A stretch of DNA of 64,000 nucleotides, from positions 1 to 64,000 of the forward strand of contig JABCTC010000007.1 in the NCBI GenBank assembly GCA_018238545.1, given 5' to 3'. The position numbers were made by a program, and so were the translations under genes. The notes below the pieces were generated by a model that had not been told where the DNA came from, ran no database searches, and worked only from the letters and a program-made list of their open reading frames with translations. This stretch comes from Candidatus Heimdallarchaeota archaeon. GTDB taxonomy: Archaea; Asgardarchaeota; Heimdallarchaeia; Heimdallarchaeales; Heimdallarchaeaceae. This document shows positions 54,414-62,814 of this stretch, in pieces (positions within the stretch are counted from its first letter, which is position 1; the number at the start of each line of letters is the position of its first letter).

Positions 54414-56021
54414 TTACCACCCTACTACTATTCCATCTGCCCGAGGGCTTGTACCACCACAGAGAACACCACTATTTGGGTCTCTATTTATTATCTGACC
54501 TCGCCCAAATATCATTCTTGCATATCCTGCGGTCGGTACAACTGAGTGCCCCATTTGACTTAATCTACTCATGACTGCAATATCTATCCCTTCTTCTAAA
54601 GCAACATCTCCCTTGCTGGTTCCATCTCTTATAGTAAATCTAGGTGCATTAAGAGCTTGCTGGGGGTTCATGCCAAAATCAATCATGTTTACCATAACTT
54701 GTGCATGTCCTTGAGGTTGATTAAATCCTCCCATTACACCGAAACTAGAAAAGAGTTCACCATCCTTTGTGGCCATTCCCGGAATAATTGTATGGTAAGG
54801 TCTTTTATTTGGAGCTAATACATTTGGATGATCATGTTGAAGTGAAAAGTTTGTTCCTCGATTTTGCAAGGTAAAACCACAACCTTTTGGAATTAGTCCT
54901 GTACCAAACCCCATATAATTAGAATTAATGAAGCTGCATGCATTCCCTTCTCTATCTACTATGGAAAAGTAAACTGTATCGGAACTTGAAACAGGTGATC
55001 CTTTTTCAACTTCGATAGATGCTTTAGTTGGATCAAATAGTTCTCTTCTTGATTTAGCATATTGTTTTGATAATAACTCATTAATGGGAACATGGACAAC
55101 ATCAGGGTCGGCTACGTACCATCTAGTATCTGAAAAAGCAATACGCATCGATTCAATCATTGTATGCAAATGTTCAACAGATGAATGTTTCATATCGCCA
55201 ATATCAAACCCTTCGAGCACATTGAGAGCCATCAATGCGGTAATTCCTTGTCCATTTGGTGGTATTTCATATATGTCAACACCTCGATAGTTAATAGTAA
55301 TAGGTTCATCGAAAGTGTTTTTGTGATTTTTCAAGTCATCTAAAGTCATAAACCCTTCAAAGGATTTGATTAATTCAATAATCGACTCTGCAATTCGTCC
55401 TTCATAAAAACCACTTTTTCCATGTTCTATTAGCTCTTGGAATGTATTAGCTAATGTTGGGTTTTTAATTATTTCCCCCTCTTTAGGTGCCTCTCCATTA
55501 AGTAGCATCTCATCAGCATTTGGACCTAATCGTAATTGTTTTACACCTCTTTGCCAAGATCTTGCGGTTAAAGGCGAGACAGGAAACCCCTTTCTTGCTA
55601 ATTCTATTGCTGGAGATAATATGTCCTTTAAAGACATGCAACCGAATCTCTCGACAGCATCTACCCAACCTGCTGCCGCACCAGGAACAGTAATTGTGTG
55701 AATACTGAGTGGTGGAAGATTGTCTAGTATGTTTAAATTGTTGAGTTTATCTAAATTTAATTCTGCGGGAGCTCTGCCACTTGCATTTAAACCGAATACT
55801 TTCTTTTTCTGATTATCATAAAATAAGCAGAAACAATCTCCACCTATTCCAGTAGATGTTGGTTCTGTTAGATTCAACGTTGCTGCTACAGCAACAGCAG
55901 CATCTGCTGCATTCCCTCCTTTTCGTAAAATGCGTAACCCTATCTCTGAAGCAAGAGGTTGACTTGATGCTACCATCCCGTTTCTTGAGTAAACTGGAGA
56001 CCTATAAGAATTGAATTTCAT
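54414..56021 (-). CDS. ggt: Gamma-glutamyltransferase
   Basis: 535 residues. Typical N-terminus MVASSQPLASEIGLRILRKGGNAADAAVAVAATLNLTEPTSTGIGGD-like region (about 16-60). The autocatalytic cleavage site lies in SSDTVYFSIVD, with the nucleophilic Thr (about 350); GMGG/FNQPQGHAQV follows. No signal peptide, so probably cytosolic. It cleaves gamma-glutamyl bonds or transfers glutamyl. Convergent with eutA by only 13 bases. Confidence 0.92.
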   Translation of the reverse strand: MKFNSYRSPVYSRNGMVASSQPLASEIGLRILRKGGNAADAAVAVAATLNLTEPTSTGIGGDCFCLFYDNQKKKVFGLNASGRAPAELNLDKLNNLNILDNLPPLSIHTITVPGAAAGWVDAVERFGCMSLKDILSPAIELARKGFPVSPLTARSWQRGVKQLRLGPNADEMLLNGEAPKEGEIIKNPTLANTFQELIEHGKSGFYEGRIAESIIELIKSFEGFMTLDDLKNHKNTFDEPITINYRGVDIYEIPPNGQGITALMALNVLEGFDIGDMKHSSVEHLHTMIESMRIAFSDTRWYVADPDVVHVPINELLSKQYAKSRRELFDPTKASIEVEKGSPVSSSDTVYFSIVDREGNACSFINSNYMGFGTGLIPKGCGFTLQNRGTNFSLQHDHPNVLAPNKRPYHTIIPGMATKDGELFSSFGVMGGFNQPQGHAQVMVNMIDFGMNPQQALNAPRFTIRDGTSKGDVALEEGIDIAVMSRLSQMGHSVVPTAGYARMIFGRGQIINRDPNSGVLCGGTSPRADGIVVGW

Positions 56022-56079
56022 AGTTGAGCTAAAATTAGGTTAAAAATAAATCTGTCGGTTTTATGTTTACTTTTACTTA

Positions 56080-56766
56080 TCAGTTCCTATAAATCCTATG
56101 TCCACAATACGAGCAATACTCTTCAACATCAACAACTTTGTTTTTACAATTGGGACAAAACCATCCTTTGGCTTTTGAGGTTTTCTCAATTTGTAGTTTT
56201 TTAGTTTTGGTGATTAAGCCAGTTGAATATTCATTTTTGGATTGCCTTCTCTTTATTAACAAGATAACCGCTAAAGCTGCAATACCAATTGTAAAAATAA
56301 TGCCAAAGCTAATTAATGTGATAATTGTTGGAGTACCCTCAAATGTTCCCGATTCTATAGGTGTATCTTGAACAATTATTTCAACATCTACTGAATAGGG
56401 GCTATCTCTATTATCTAGGATAATATAGTAGTGCTGACCATGATCAACAGAAAAGGCGACTGAATCTTGTTCCGCATTTATTCTTTCAATAACAGATTCT
56501 GAGCTAAAACCGTCGCTCCAGTTTAGATAATTATAACTGTCAAATACGCGTAGTGATATGTCAGATCCGCGTAGTGATATGTCAGATCCATTGATAACTA
56601 GAAAAGAGATATAAACAGTAGACCCATCATAGGCCGTTATAACCCATCCATTTGAATCATAAGCACTAACTGCACGAGTTTCATCAACCCAAATAGTTCC
56701 AAGGACTGACTCTGAAGTAAGAAAAACAAGTGCTACTATTATGAATATAACAGGTTTTCTTTTCAT
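56080..56766 (-). CDS. Secreted-domain, single-pass membrane protein with cytoplasmic zinc ribbon
   Basis: 228 residues. Signal peptide 1-23, a beta-rich outer domain (about 25-135), a transmembrane helix (about 147-168), then a basic linker and a zinc ribbon CPNC...CSYCG (about 205-222). A tandem 21-bp duplication gives GSDISLR twice in the outer domain. No family recognised. Similar modular proteins with zinc ribbons after one TM segment occur widely in archaea. Confidence 0.65.
   Translation of the reverse strand: MKRKPVIFIIVALVFLTSESVLGTIWVDETRAVSAYDSNGWVITAYDGSTVYISFLVINGSDISLRGSDISLRVFDSYNYLNWSDGFSSESVIERINAEQDSVAFSVDHGQHYYIILDNRDSPYSVDVEIIVQDTPIESGTFEGTPTIITLISFGIIFTIGIAALAVILLIKRRQSKNEYSTGLITKTKKLQIEKTSKAKGWFCPNCKNKVVDVEEYCSYCGHRIYRN
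56547..56588. repeat. Perfect 21-bp tandem duplication
   Basis: Two identical 21-bp copies (56547-56567 and 56568-56588) inside the secreted zinc-ribbon protein gene. They encode the repeated heptapeptide GSDISLR and keep the frame. A recent slippage event is likely. Confidence 0.9.
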
Positions 56767-56892
56767 CTTATGCCTCTTCTAGTTGTCCTCTGTTGATCAA
56801 TTATTATAGTTTCTTTCTTAAATATGTTCTCAAATGAATAGTATATAGTTAAATAAATGTGATATCTGTTCTATCTAACTCGATGTGATTTT

Positions 56893-57792
56893 ATGGAACC
56901 AACTGGAAAAAAGGAAATTCTTAGTCATTTACCTGATCGACCCAAATACATACTTAAATTATATTTACTTCAAGTAATTCTAATTGCCTTGTTTACATTA
57001 ACTATTTTATTTATTTTAGATATTCTTCCAATTTTATTACCAACCGTTGAATGGCTTGCAGTTTTGGAACCCTACCTCCCACCCATAGGTTCAATGTTAA
57101 TGATAACTGGGGGGCTAAGTATTGTTCATGTAGTATGGAGAAAAAGAGACAAATTCATTTCTCAGGATAAGAAAAGAGCCTTCCAAAAATCTGTAAAATA
57201 TACATTCACAGGTATTCCAGTAGCTATGGCCGGAATCATTCATATGTTTCTACCTGTTGGTTGGCTAGCTGAAAAGATTTTTTCAATTACTGTTTTTAGA
57301 AACCCTCTAACTGATTTTTTTCAAATACCTATAGGACAACTAGCTGCAGCTGCTGCTGGAAACTCTAATTATAATGACACAATTCCTAGAATCGTTTTCA
57401 GTGTGCTGTTTTTGATAATGGCTTTATTGACTATGTTTAGAACAATTTTCGCATTTGGAATAGATAATGCAGCAATGCTTTATGTTTATTATCCAGAAGA
57501 ATCGAAAATAGTGAACCACAAAATTTACTCAATCATTAGACACCCATTATATGTGAGTGTATATTTTCTTATGATTAGCGCTTTAATTAGTGTTTTTTCA
57601 ATATATTCGGTGATTATAACCGTTATTTTTGTTCTTTGTTTCAGTTATCATATCTATTGCATAGAGGAGAAAGAGTTGATAGAACGATTCGGAGACGGTT
57701 TTAAGGAATATAGAAAAGAAGTACCAGCTCTAGTTATACATCCAAAGAATTGGGGAAAATTCTTTAAATTTTTAATAGGTAAAGAGATCTAA
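56893..57792 (+). CDS. Isoprenylcysteine carboxyl methyltransferase-like membrane protein
   Basis: 299 residues with about six helices. The C-terminal signature IIRHPLYVSVYFLMIS (RHPxYxG-type) and the EEKELIERFGDGFKEYRKEVP pattern are characteristic of the ICMT/PEMT/NnrU methyltransferase group that uses S-adenosylmethionine. The N-terminal half has an extra helix set. The eukaryotic ICMT finishes prenylated CAAX proteins; here substrate is unknown. Solo gene with TGTGATT before the ATG. Confidence 0.75.
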   Translation: MEPTGKKEILSHLPDRPKYILKLYLLQVILIALFTLTILFILDILPILLPTVEWLAVLEPYLPPIGSMLMITGGLSIVHVVWRKRDKFISQDKKRAFQKSVKYTFTGIPVAMAGIIHMFLPVGWLAEKIFSITVFRNPLTDFFQIPIGQLAAAAAGNSNYNDTIPRIVFSVLFLIMALLTMFRTIFAFGIDNAAMLYVYYPEESKIVNHKIYSIIRHPLYVSVYFLMISALISVFSIYSVIITVIFVLCFSYHIYCIEEKELIERFGDGFKEYRKEVPALVIHPKNWGKFFKFLIGKEI

Positions 57793-57985
57793 TAGAAGCT
57801 TATACTCCTCAATCTCTTTGTTTTTTCTGTAGTTTAGAAGAAAGTGCAATTTTTTAAAGCAAAACAAAACCTTCATTTTTTGATTACTATACCTATTTAA
57901 GTGACTATTCTAATAAGGAGACCTATACTAGAAGAGATGTTCCAATAAGGTAGTATGATTATTTATATTGTGTTTATTTTTTGAA

Positions 57986-58315
57986 TTAATTACAATATAA
58001 GAAGACAATCCTATATAGTTCTAAAATAAGTTGATCTAATCTTATCCAATTTAATCCTGTTACTCCCTCATCCAGTATACATGCTATTTCGTGAACTTCA
58101 GAATTGGTATCTATACCTTTAATTTCAAGCTGTCCCAATAAAGTGTGCAACAAGTTTCTAATTTTACAAACATGTTTTTTCTTACCTTCTTTGATTTCTT
58201 GTAGTTCATCAAATAATTTTCCTAAAGTAATCAATTCAGTTTCTAGATTTTCGGGCATTTTGTTAATTTCAATCCTTCTTATTGGTTTCTCCAATCTTTT
58301 TATAATCGATAACAT
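57986..58315 (-). CDS. Helical protein divergent from the TetR gene
   Basis: 109 residues, mainly helical: LSIIKRLEKPIRRIEINKMPENLETELITLGKLFDELQEIKEGKK and a second helix pair (LLHTLLGQLEI, LDQLILELYRIVF). It has no recognisable family. It starts next to the first of two identical operators shared with the TetR gene, so it is probably repressed by that regulator. Could be a small effector or antagonist. Confidence 0.5.
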   Translation of the reverse strand: MLSIIKRLEKPIRRIEINKMPENLETELITLGKLFDELQEIKEGKKKHVCKIRNLLHTLLGQLEIKGIDTNSEVHEIACILDEGVTGLNWIRLDQLILELYRIVFLYCN

Positions 58316-58329
58316 AGATATCTCCTGAC

Positions 58330-58342
58330 TGAACGCTGTTCA
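58330..58342. promoter_or_regulatory. TetR operator copy 1
   Basis: TGAACGCTGTTCA: arms TGAAC and GTTCA around GCT. It lies 15 bases upstream of the start of the divergent helical-protein gene and is identical, over 15 bases including the following TT, to copy 2. Confidence 0.7.
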
Positions 58343-58379
58343 TTTATCCTTTCTCTCTGTCTTTTTAAACTTTATTAAA

Positions 58380-58392
58380 TGAACGCTGTTCA
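58380..58392. promoter_or_regulatory. TetR operator copy 2
   Basis: The same TGAACGCTGTTCA with longer arms (AATGAAC/GTTCATT). Centre is 50 bp from copy 1, five helical turns. An AT-rich TTTTTAAACTTTATTAAA element between the copies could hold the divergent TATA boxes. Autoregulation by the TetR protein at 58431 is inferred. Confidence 0.75.
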
Positions 58393-58430
58393 TTAATAAC
58401 CCTTATTTACTCATTTATCCTTTTTCAATC

Positions 58431-59078
58431 ATGAGTCATTCTAGAGCTCGTTCAAAAGAGGCTAAGCAAAAACAAACTGAATTGATCATTAACACTGCAA
58501 GGGAATTGTTCTATGAAGCGGGCGCATTTGGTTTCAGTATGCGAATTTTAGCAAAAAGGTTAGATATGTCACAAGGCAATCTTTACAACTATTGGACAAG
58601 CAAAAGAGATCTTTGGTATAATATACTTGAGCAAGATTTTCAAGAATTTGAGGGTCAAATGCTCAAAATAATAAAGACACATAAAGGATCTTATATGTCA
58701 CTTCTGGAGAAATTAGCTGAATACTATTTTATATTTGCCAGAGATGATTATCAAAAATATCAAATGATGTTTGTAACCATTCCGCCACCTGCAGAAAAAA
58801 AAGGAAGAAAAGAGAGAGACTTTGAACCCAAGACCATCCATATTCTAATGGGAATTGTTCAAGAAGCGGTCGAAAGTGGAGAGTTAGAACTAGATAACAT
58901 TCTTCATTTTACACTCTATTTGTGGTCTGTTATACATGGAACTGTTCTGGTTTCCAAATCTATCCTTTTTGATACAAATTCAGAACTCTCAACATTCGGT
59001 GATGCAGATACCTTTCTTACTTATGTTACTACAATACTAAAAAAACAGATAGCTGCTTATTCAAAATTGGACATTTGA
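58431..59078 (+). CDS. TetR/AcrR-family transcription regulator
   Basis: 215 residues. The N-terminal helix-turn-helix: IINTARELFYEAGAFGFSMRILAKRLDMSQGNLYNYWTSKRDLW (about 18-62). A helical ligand/dimerisation domain follows. TetR proteins are commoner in bacteria but occur in archaea. Two identical palindromes lie between it and the divergent gene. Ligand unknown. Confidence 0.9.
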   Translation: MSHSRARSKEAKQKQTELIINTARELFYEAGAFGFSMRILAKRLDMSQGNLYNYWTSKRDLWYNILEQDFQEFEGQMLKIIKTHKGSYMSLLEKLAEYYFIFARDDYQKYQMMFVTIPPPAEKKGRKERDFEPKTIHILMGIVQEAVESGELELDNILHFTLYLWSVIHGTVLVSKSILFDTNSELSTFGDADTFLTYVTTILKKQIAAYSKLDI

Positions 59079-59084
59079 GAATCT

Positions 59085-59253
59085 TTCTGAACAAACAAAA
59101 TGCCCTGATTTTTTCCATATAAGCCCCAAGTTTATTATTGATCCAACTGTGCCAATCTGCAAGGAAGACAACTGTTTCGAATCCAGCTTTTGCTAAATCT
59201 GTATATGTCGTATAAGACGACAATTTTCCATTCTTGAAAATAATCCATTCCAA
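59085..59253 (-). pseudogene. Tyrosyl-tRNA synthetase gene relic
   Basis: On the minus strand an internal piece reads DLAKAGFETVVFLADWHS, then WINNKLGAYMEKIRAF, a pattern typical of the catalytic Rossmann fold of archaeal TyrRS (AGFEVxxLLADWHxxxNxKLG). Only ~45 residues are recognisable; the HIGH-like start, the KMSKS loop and the anticodon domain are missing. The downstream end runs into unrelated sequence at the TetR stop. A broken duplicate or horizontally acquired leftover. Confidence 0.65.
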
Positions 59254-59524
59254 TTATTGGAAAGCATTCTATATAAGTGTGTGTGCGGGGTAGATTAATT
59301 GAGGTTAAGGAAGGAATATAAAGATTAGTCCGTCCATTTATCTTGCAGGAATTTTTTTCCGTCCTTCCAAACCCTCAACATTCACCTTCACTGCTTCTAT
59401 CTTCTATGAAATTTTCAGTTTTTTCTTGTTTTGAGTATTCTATTAATATTACATAGCATTAATAAATAAATTAAGAAGGTTTTACTGGTAAGATATAAGT
59501 TACCTCTTAAACAAAGGTGATAAA
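59254..59524. other. Intergenic stretch without a gene
   Basis: AT-rich with a short inverted pair (AAGGAAGGA and TCCTTCC) near 59311-59380. No ORF or RNA pattern I can support. The last part (59495-59524) is the leader of the small helical gene. Confidence 0.5.
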
Positions 59525-59704
59525 ATGAGCTACATTGAGAAAGATGATCTAATCTCATACTTGAAGAATAGTGAAGATTCTAAGAAAGAAATTGACATGG
59601 AAGCGGTAGATTTTGTTCTTTTAAAGCTAAATGAGTTAAGACACGAAATTAGCTTGAAATTCTATGAGAAAAAGATTAGCAATTCCAAGAAACGTGGAGC
59701 TTAA
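59525..59704 (+). CDS. Small helical protein (59 residues)
   Basis: MSYIEKDDLISYLKNSEDSK starts a charged, helical protein with KKEIDMEAVDFVLLKLNE and a second helix LRHEISLKFYEKKI. AAAGGTGA precedes the ATG closely. No family recognised; composition is like a small DNA- or protein-binding factor. Missing from ORF predictions that use a 60-residue limit. Confidence 0.55.
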   Translation: MSYIEKDDLISYLKNSEDSKKEIDMEAVDFVLLKLNELRHEISLKFYEKKISNSKKRGA

Positions 59705-59772
59705 AATATCTATCTCAGTCCCTTAATGACTCACTATTAAGACTTAAATAAAACTATTTTACAATACTTGCC

Positions 59773-60993
59773 ATGGTTTCATTACTTGATGAAGTAAAAT
59801 ACATATCTGACAATTTTGGTCCTCGAATTGCCGGTTCAGAATCTGATAAGAAAGCAATTGAATATCTTGAAACGCGTTTTCGTTCATTTTCAAATGATGT
59901 AAGCACTGAATCCTTTCCAGTTGTTGGAAGGTCTCTTCAACATTTGATTAATTTTCTAGTGTGGGGATATTTTTTGTCTGTTATCGCCTATGTGTTTCTT
60001 GCATCTATAGCATTGGGATTATCCATATTAATGATTATGATTTACTATTTAGCTCGGTTTCAGGATAAGAACCTTATAAATCTCCTTGTAAAAAAGTCAG
60101 AAACTAAAAATGTAATTGCGAAATTTGACTCAAAGAAAGAGAAAAAACTTACTATCATCTTTTCAGGTCATCATGATTCAGCATTTCACATGCCATTATT
60201 TGAGAAAAAATTGAAGCAAATTACTTTGATACAAAATGGTGCTTTACTTGGAATTATAATGTTAATCATAGCAAGTATCTGGAAAACAATCTATATGGTA
60301 ACAGCTGTCGTAGGAATTTTTGAAATAGTCCAATACAGTATTGGTTCATTGCAAATAACATGGTTATTATTTCCAGATTTGTTTTTCGTTTTAGCCGTTC
60401 TAGGGCTTTTTCTTGGTTTCTATTTTCTAGCAAACATGGTTACAAAGACACCATTAATTGGCGCAAATGATAATCTTACATCAGTAGCAATTTTGCTTGG
60501 TTTGGGAGAATATCTAAAAAACAATCCCTCAAATAATCTGGAGATATATCTTGTTTCTTTTGGTGCAGAAGAACCAGGTCTAAATGGTAGCAAATTCTTT
60601 GTCGATAAAAGGTTGGATGAGCTAGTAGGTTCTATCAACATAAACTTCGAAACTGTTGGAAGTGGTTCATTAGGTGTGATTGCAAAGGAAAAGGACAATA
60701 ACGTTGTCCATGATTCAAAGATTGTAAAATTTATTCAAGATGTGGGTAAGAAAAATGGGTATGATTTACCCGCTATGAAAATTCATTATGGAAACACTGA
60801 CGCTGGAAGTTTTTCAAAAAGAAAATTGATTGCTACTACTATCTTTGGTTATGGAAAAAATGATGTTTTTGATCTTTGGCATTCGACCGATGATGTATAT
60901 GAGAACCTCAATAGCAAGCTTCTAGATGAAGCATTCAATCTTACTATACATGTTCTAAAAGAATTGGAAAAAATTGAAGAGGATTGGTTCTGA
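59773..60993 (+). CDS. Membrane-bound M28-family metallopeptidase
   Basis: 406 residues. Two hydrophobic hairpins (about 57-95 and 155-220) interrupt the peptidase fold. Zinc ligands: GHHDSAFH (H, with D), GANDNLTS (D), GAEEPG (E), INFETVG (E replacing the usual D) and DLWHSTDD (H). The fold is that of M28 peptidases. Faces and substrate unknown. Tail to tail with the PHP protein gene. Confidence 0.82.
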   Translation: MVSLLDEVKYISDNFGPRIAGSESDKKAIEYLETRFRSFSNDVSTESFPVVGRSLQHLINFLVWGYFLSVIAYVFLASIALGLSILMIMIYYLARFQDKNLINLLVKKSETKNVIAKFDSKKEKKLTIIFSGHHDSAFHMPLFEKKLKQITLIQNGALLGIIMLIIASIWKTIYMVTAVVGIFEIVQYSIGSLQITWLLFPDLFFVLAVLGLFLGFYFLANMVTKTPLIGANDNLTSVAILLGLGEYLKNNPSNNLEIYLVSFGAEEPGLNGSKFFVDKRLDELVGSININFETVGSGSLGVIAKEKDNNVVHDSKIVKFIQDVGKKNGYDLPAMKIHYGNTDAGSFSKRKLIATTIFGYGKNDVFDLWHSTDDVYENLNSKLLDEAFNLTIHVLKELEKIEEDWF

Positions 60994-60995
60994 GA

Positions 60996-62061
60996 TTATT
61001 CAGTTCCTTTTTCACTCTTATTTTTCTTTACTGACTGAGTAATTTTTCTTGCTAAAGCTCTAATACCTTCAACTAGGAAGAATATTCCATATAGATATGC
61101 AAAAAGAATAATTAATTGAGTACCAAGCATACCGCTTGAATACATATCTTCAAACATTTCTCCAAATTTAATCAAAGGTAGAACTGCCAAATATCCAGGA
61201 TTCACTTCATGTTCAATAGGATATGGGGATGGAATCCCATCAAAGATCATTCCTGTTTGTCTTGCTTTTAATTGAGCAAATATAGCTTCTTCAGTAAATT
61301 CTGTGACATTTAGAGTTGACCAAGAATAAACTGGCTCTGGAATGTGCATATCTGTACTAGCAAGCATACCCAGTCCATTATCTAAACAGAAATAGTAAGA
61401 TTCATTATCAAACACTTCTTCGTTTATAACTTCAATATAGTCAATTCCCCAATCAGCTAACTGTTGTCGTGAAGGTTGATTTGAACAATAGTCCTCTGAC
61501 CATGGTATGTGATTAACCATAATAATGCCACCCAATGCCTGAGTTGATGCAATAATTTCTTGAATTTCTTCATCAGTGGGAGTATAACTATACGACTTGA
61601 ATGTTGCCAAAGTCTCATATTGTTCTGCTGTAACTGTAGGTGGGAGTATAACATTCATATGCAAGCGATCAGTTGTCCATTCCATGCCTGTAAGAACTTT
61701 AATCGAGTCATTAAATTCTGTTCTTGCTATCTGTTTTATTTCTTCTATTCCTTCAAATGTATTATGATCTGTTAATACTATCGCATTGAATCCCATAGCC
61801 ATGTGCCAAAGTAGATTTTGTCTAGGAGATAAATCACCATCAGAGTAAAATGTATGAGAGTGAGGATCTAGAATAACATTCCATTCAGAGTGATTGTATT
61901 CTGGAACATAGCTGAAACCCTCCCAATCGGAATCAGTATAGATATAATGAGAAACGGGGTCGTAAATCAAAGGTATAGAGACGCCAATTATAGACCAGAT
62001 TACTAAAGAGAATACAAGAAAATTAACAAAGAGTTTTACTAGTCCCTTATTTTTTTTTCAT
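60996..62061 (-). CDS. PHP-domain metal-dependent phosphoesterase-like protein, probable frameshift in signal anchor
   Basis: The uninterrupted frame starts at a TTG (61970), about 325 residues. PHP motifs: LDPHSHTFYSDG (about 36-47), VLTDHNTFEG, a GMEWT turn, MVNHIPW, IEVIN, and ASTDMHIPE. A C-terminal TM helix follows (about 285-305). Upstream, the same frame is open for ~28 codons of hydrophobic sequence with no start; a run of nine A's (62050-62058 on the plus strand as T's) separates it from an ATG (62059-62061). With eight, the product would begin MKKNKGLVKLFVNFLVF. Either an assembly error or a real indel. Confidence 0.75.
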
Positions 62062-62147
62062 CGGTAAGTGTAGAACATAATAAGTTGCTTTAAAATTCTT
62101 TTGTAATAATATAATTAGAAAAGTCAGGATTAAGGTTGTAAGTAATC

Positions 62148-62549
62148 TCACATGTTTAAATGAGTGACGAAACCATTGCATATAATAGTCCAATTACCAT
62201 AATCACTGAGAATAATGGGGAAAGACAATGTTCCTGAATAAAACGCAGGTAGCAAACATGGATTCATTTCCATATAAATGGAAATTGCTACTCTTCTAAA
62301 ATTTTCATTCATATCAACAGTGTAGCCTTGAATTCTATCGCAACATGTTTGTGAAGACAAAGAGATGTTAACAATACAACAGTAAACAGTATCTGCTCAC
62401 GCAACATGATCATACATAACTACAGAGTCAATGATTACAGAATCAACTTTAGCATGATGAGGAAAGACGTTGGAAATAAGGAACATAACGAGTATAATCA
62501 TAAAAAAAACAGAAACAACAAAAATAGGAATTTTATAGCGTTTTTTCAT
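62148..62549 (-). pseudogene. Secreted/anchored protein gene interrupted by one in-frame TGA
   Basis: ATG at 62549 with MKKRYKIPIFVVSVFFMIIL signal anchor. The frame runs 50 codons to TGA and continues 83 more codons to TGA at 62148 in the same frame. The downstream part is Cys-rich (TVYCC, QTCCDRI) and ends WTIICNGF. Continuity suggests a single original gene. The stop may be a nonsense mutation or a recoded selenocysteine; no SECIS could be confirmed. No family recognised. Confidence 0.55.
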
Positions 62550-62605
62550 TGAAATATAATCAAAACTAAAAACTACTTAAAGATTTAGTGCAAATAAAAG
62601 ATAGT

Positions 62606-62731
62606 TGGTAGCGCCTGATGGACTTGAACCATCGATCTTCGGGTTTCCCAATTGTTGGTTTATGAGCCCGACGGGTTTTCCACGCTTAAGGACCATATGG
62701 AATTCCTCCATACGATTTACCCCAAGGCGCT
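62606..62731 (-). tRNA. Initiator tRNA-Met (CAT) with two introns and encoded CCA
   Basis: Acceptor stem AGCGCCT/AGGCGCT with A1-U72, then A73 and CCA. The anticodon stem TCGGG/CCCGA has three G-C pairs, and the anticodon is CAT (62663-62665). T arm GATGG-TTCAAGT-CCATC. A1-U72 and GGG/CCC are initiator hallmarks. A canonical 37/38 intron of 16 bases lies at 62645-62660. The D stem GGGT/ACCC encloses a loop 31 bases too long, implying a second intron near 62687-62717 with an internal TATGGA/TCCATA hairpin. Exact splice points are inferred. Confidence 0.85.
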
Positions 62732-62814
62732 CTTTCTACTCCATCTTTACTTCCATGTCTTTTAAACCTTTTTTTCTGGCATTTATTATCAAAATAGATT
62801 TTCGAACATAGTGC

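Noticed and set aside
59311..59380. Inverted AAGGAAGGA/TCCTTCC pair as a terminator or RNA gene
   Set aside because: Imperfect, with a long loop and no other RNA features.
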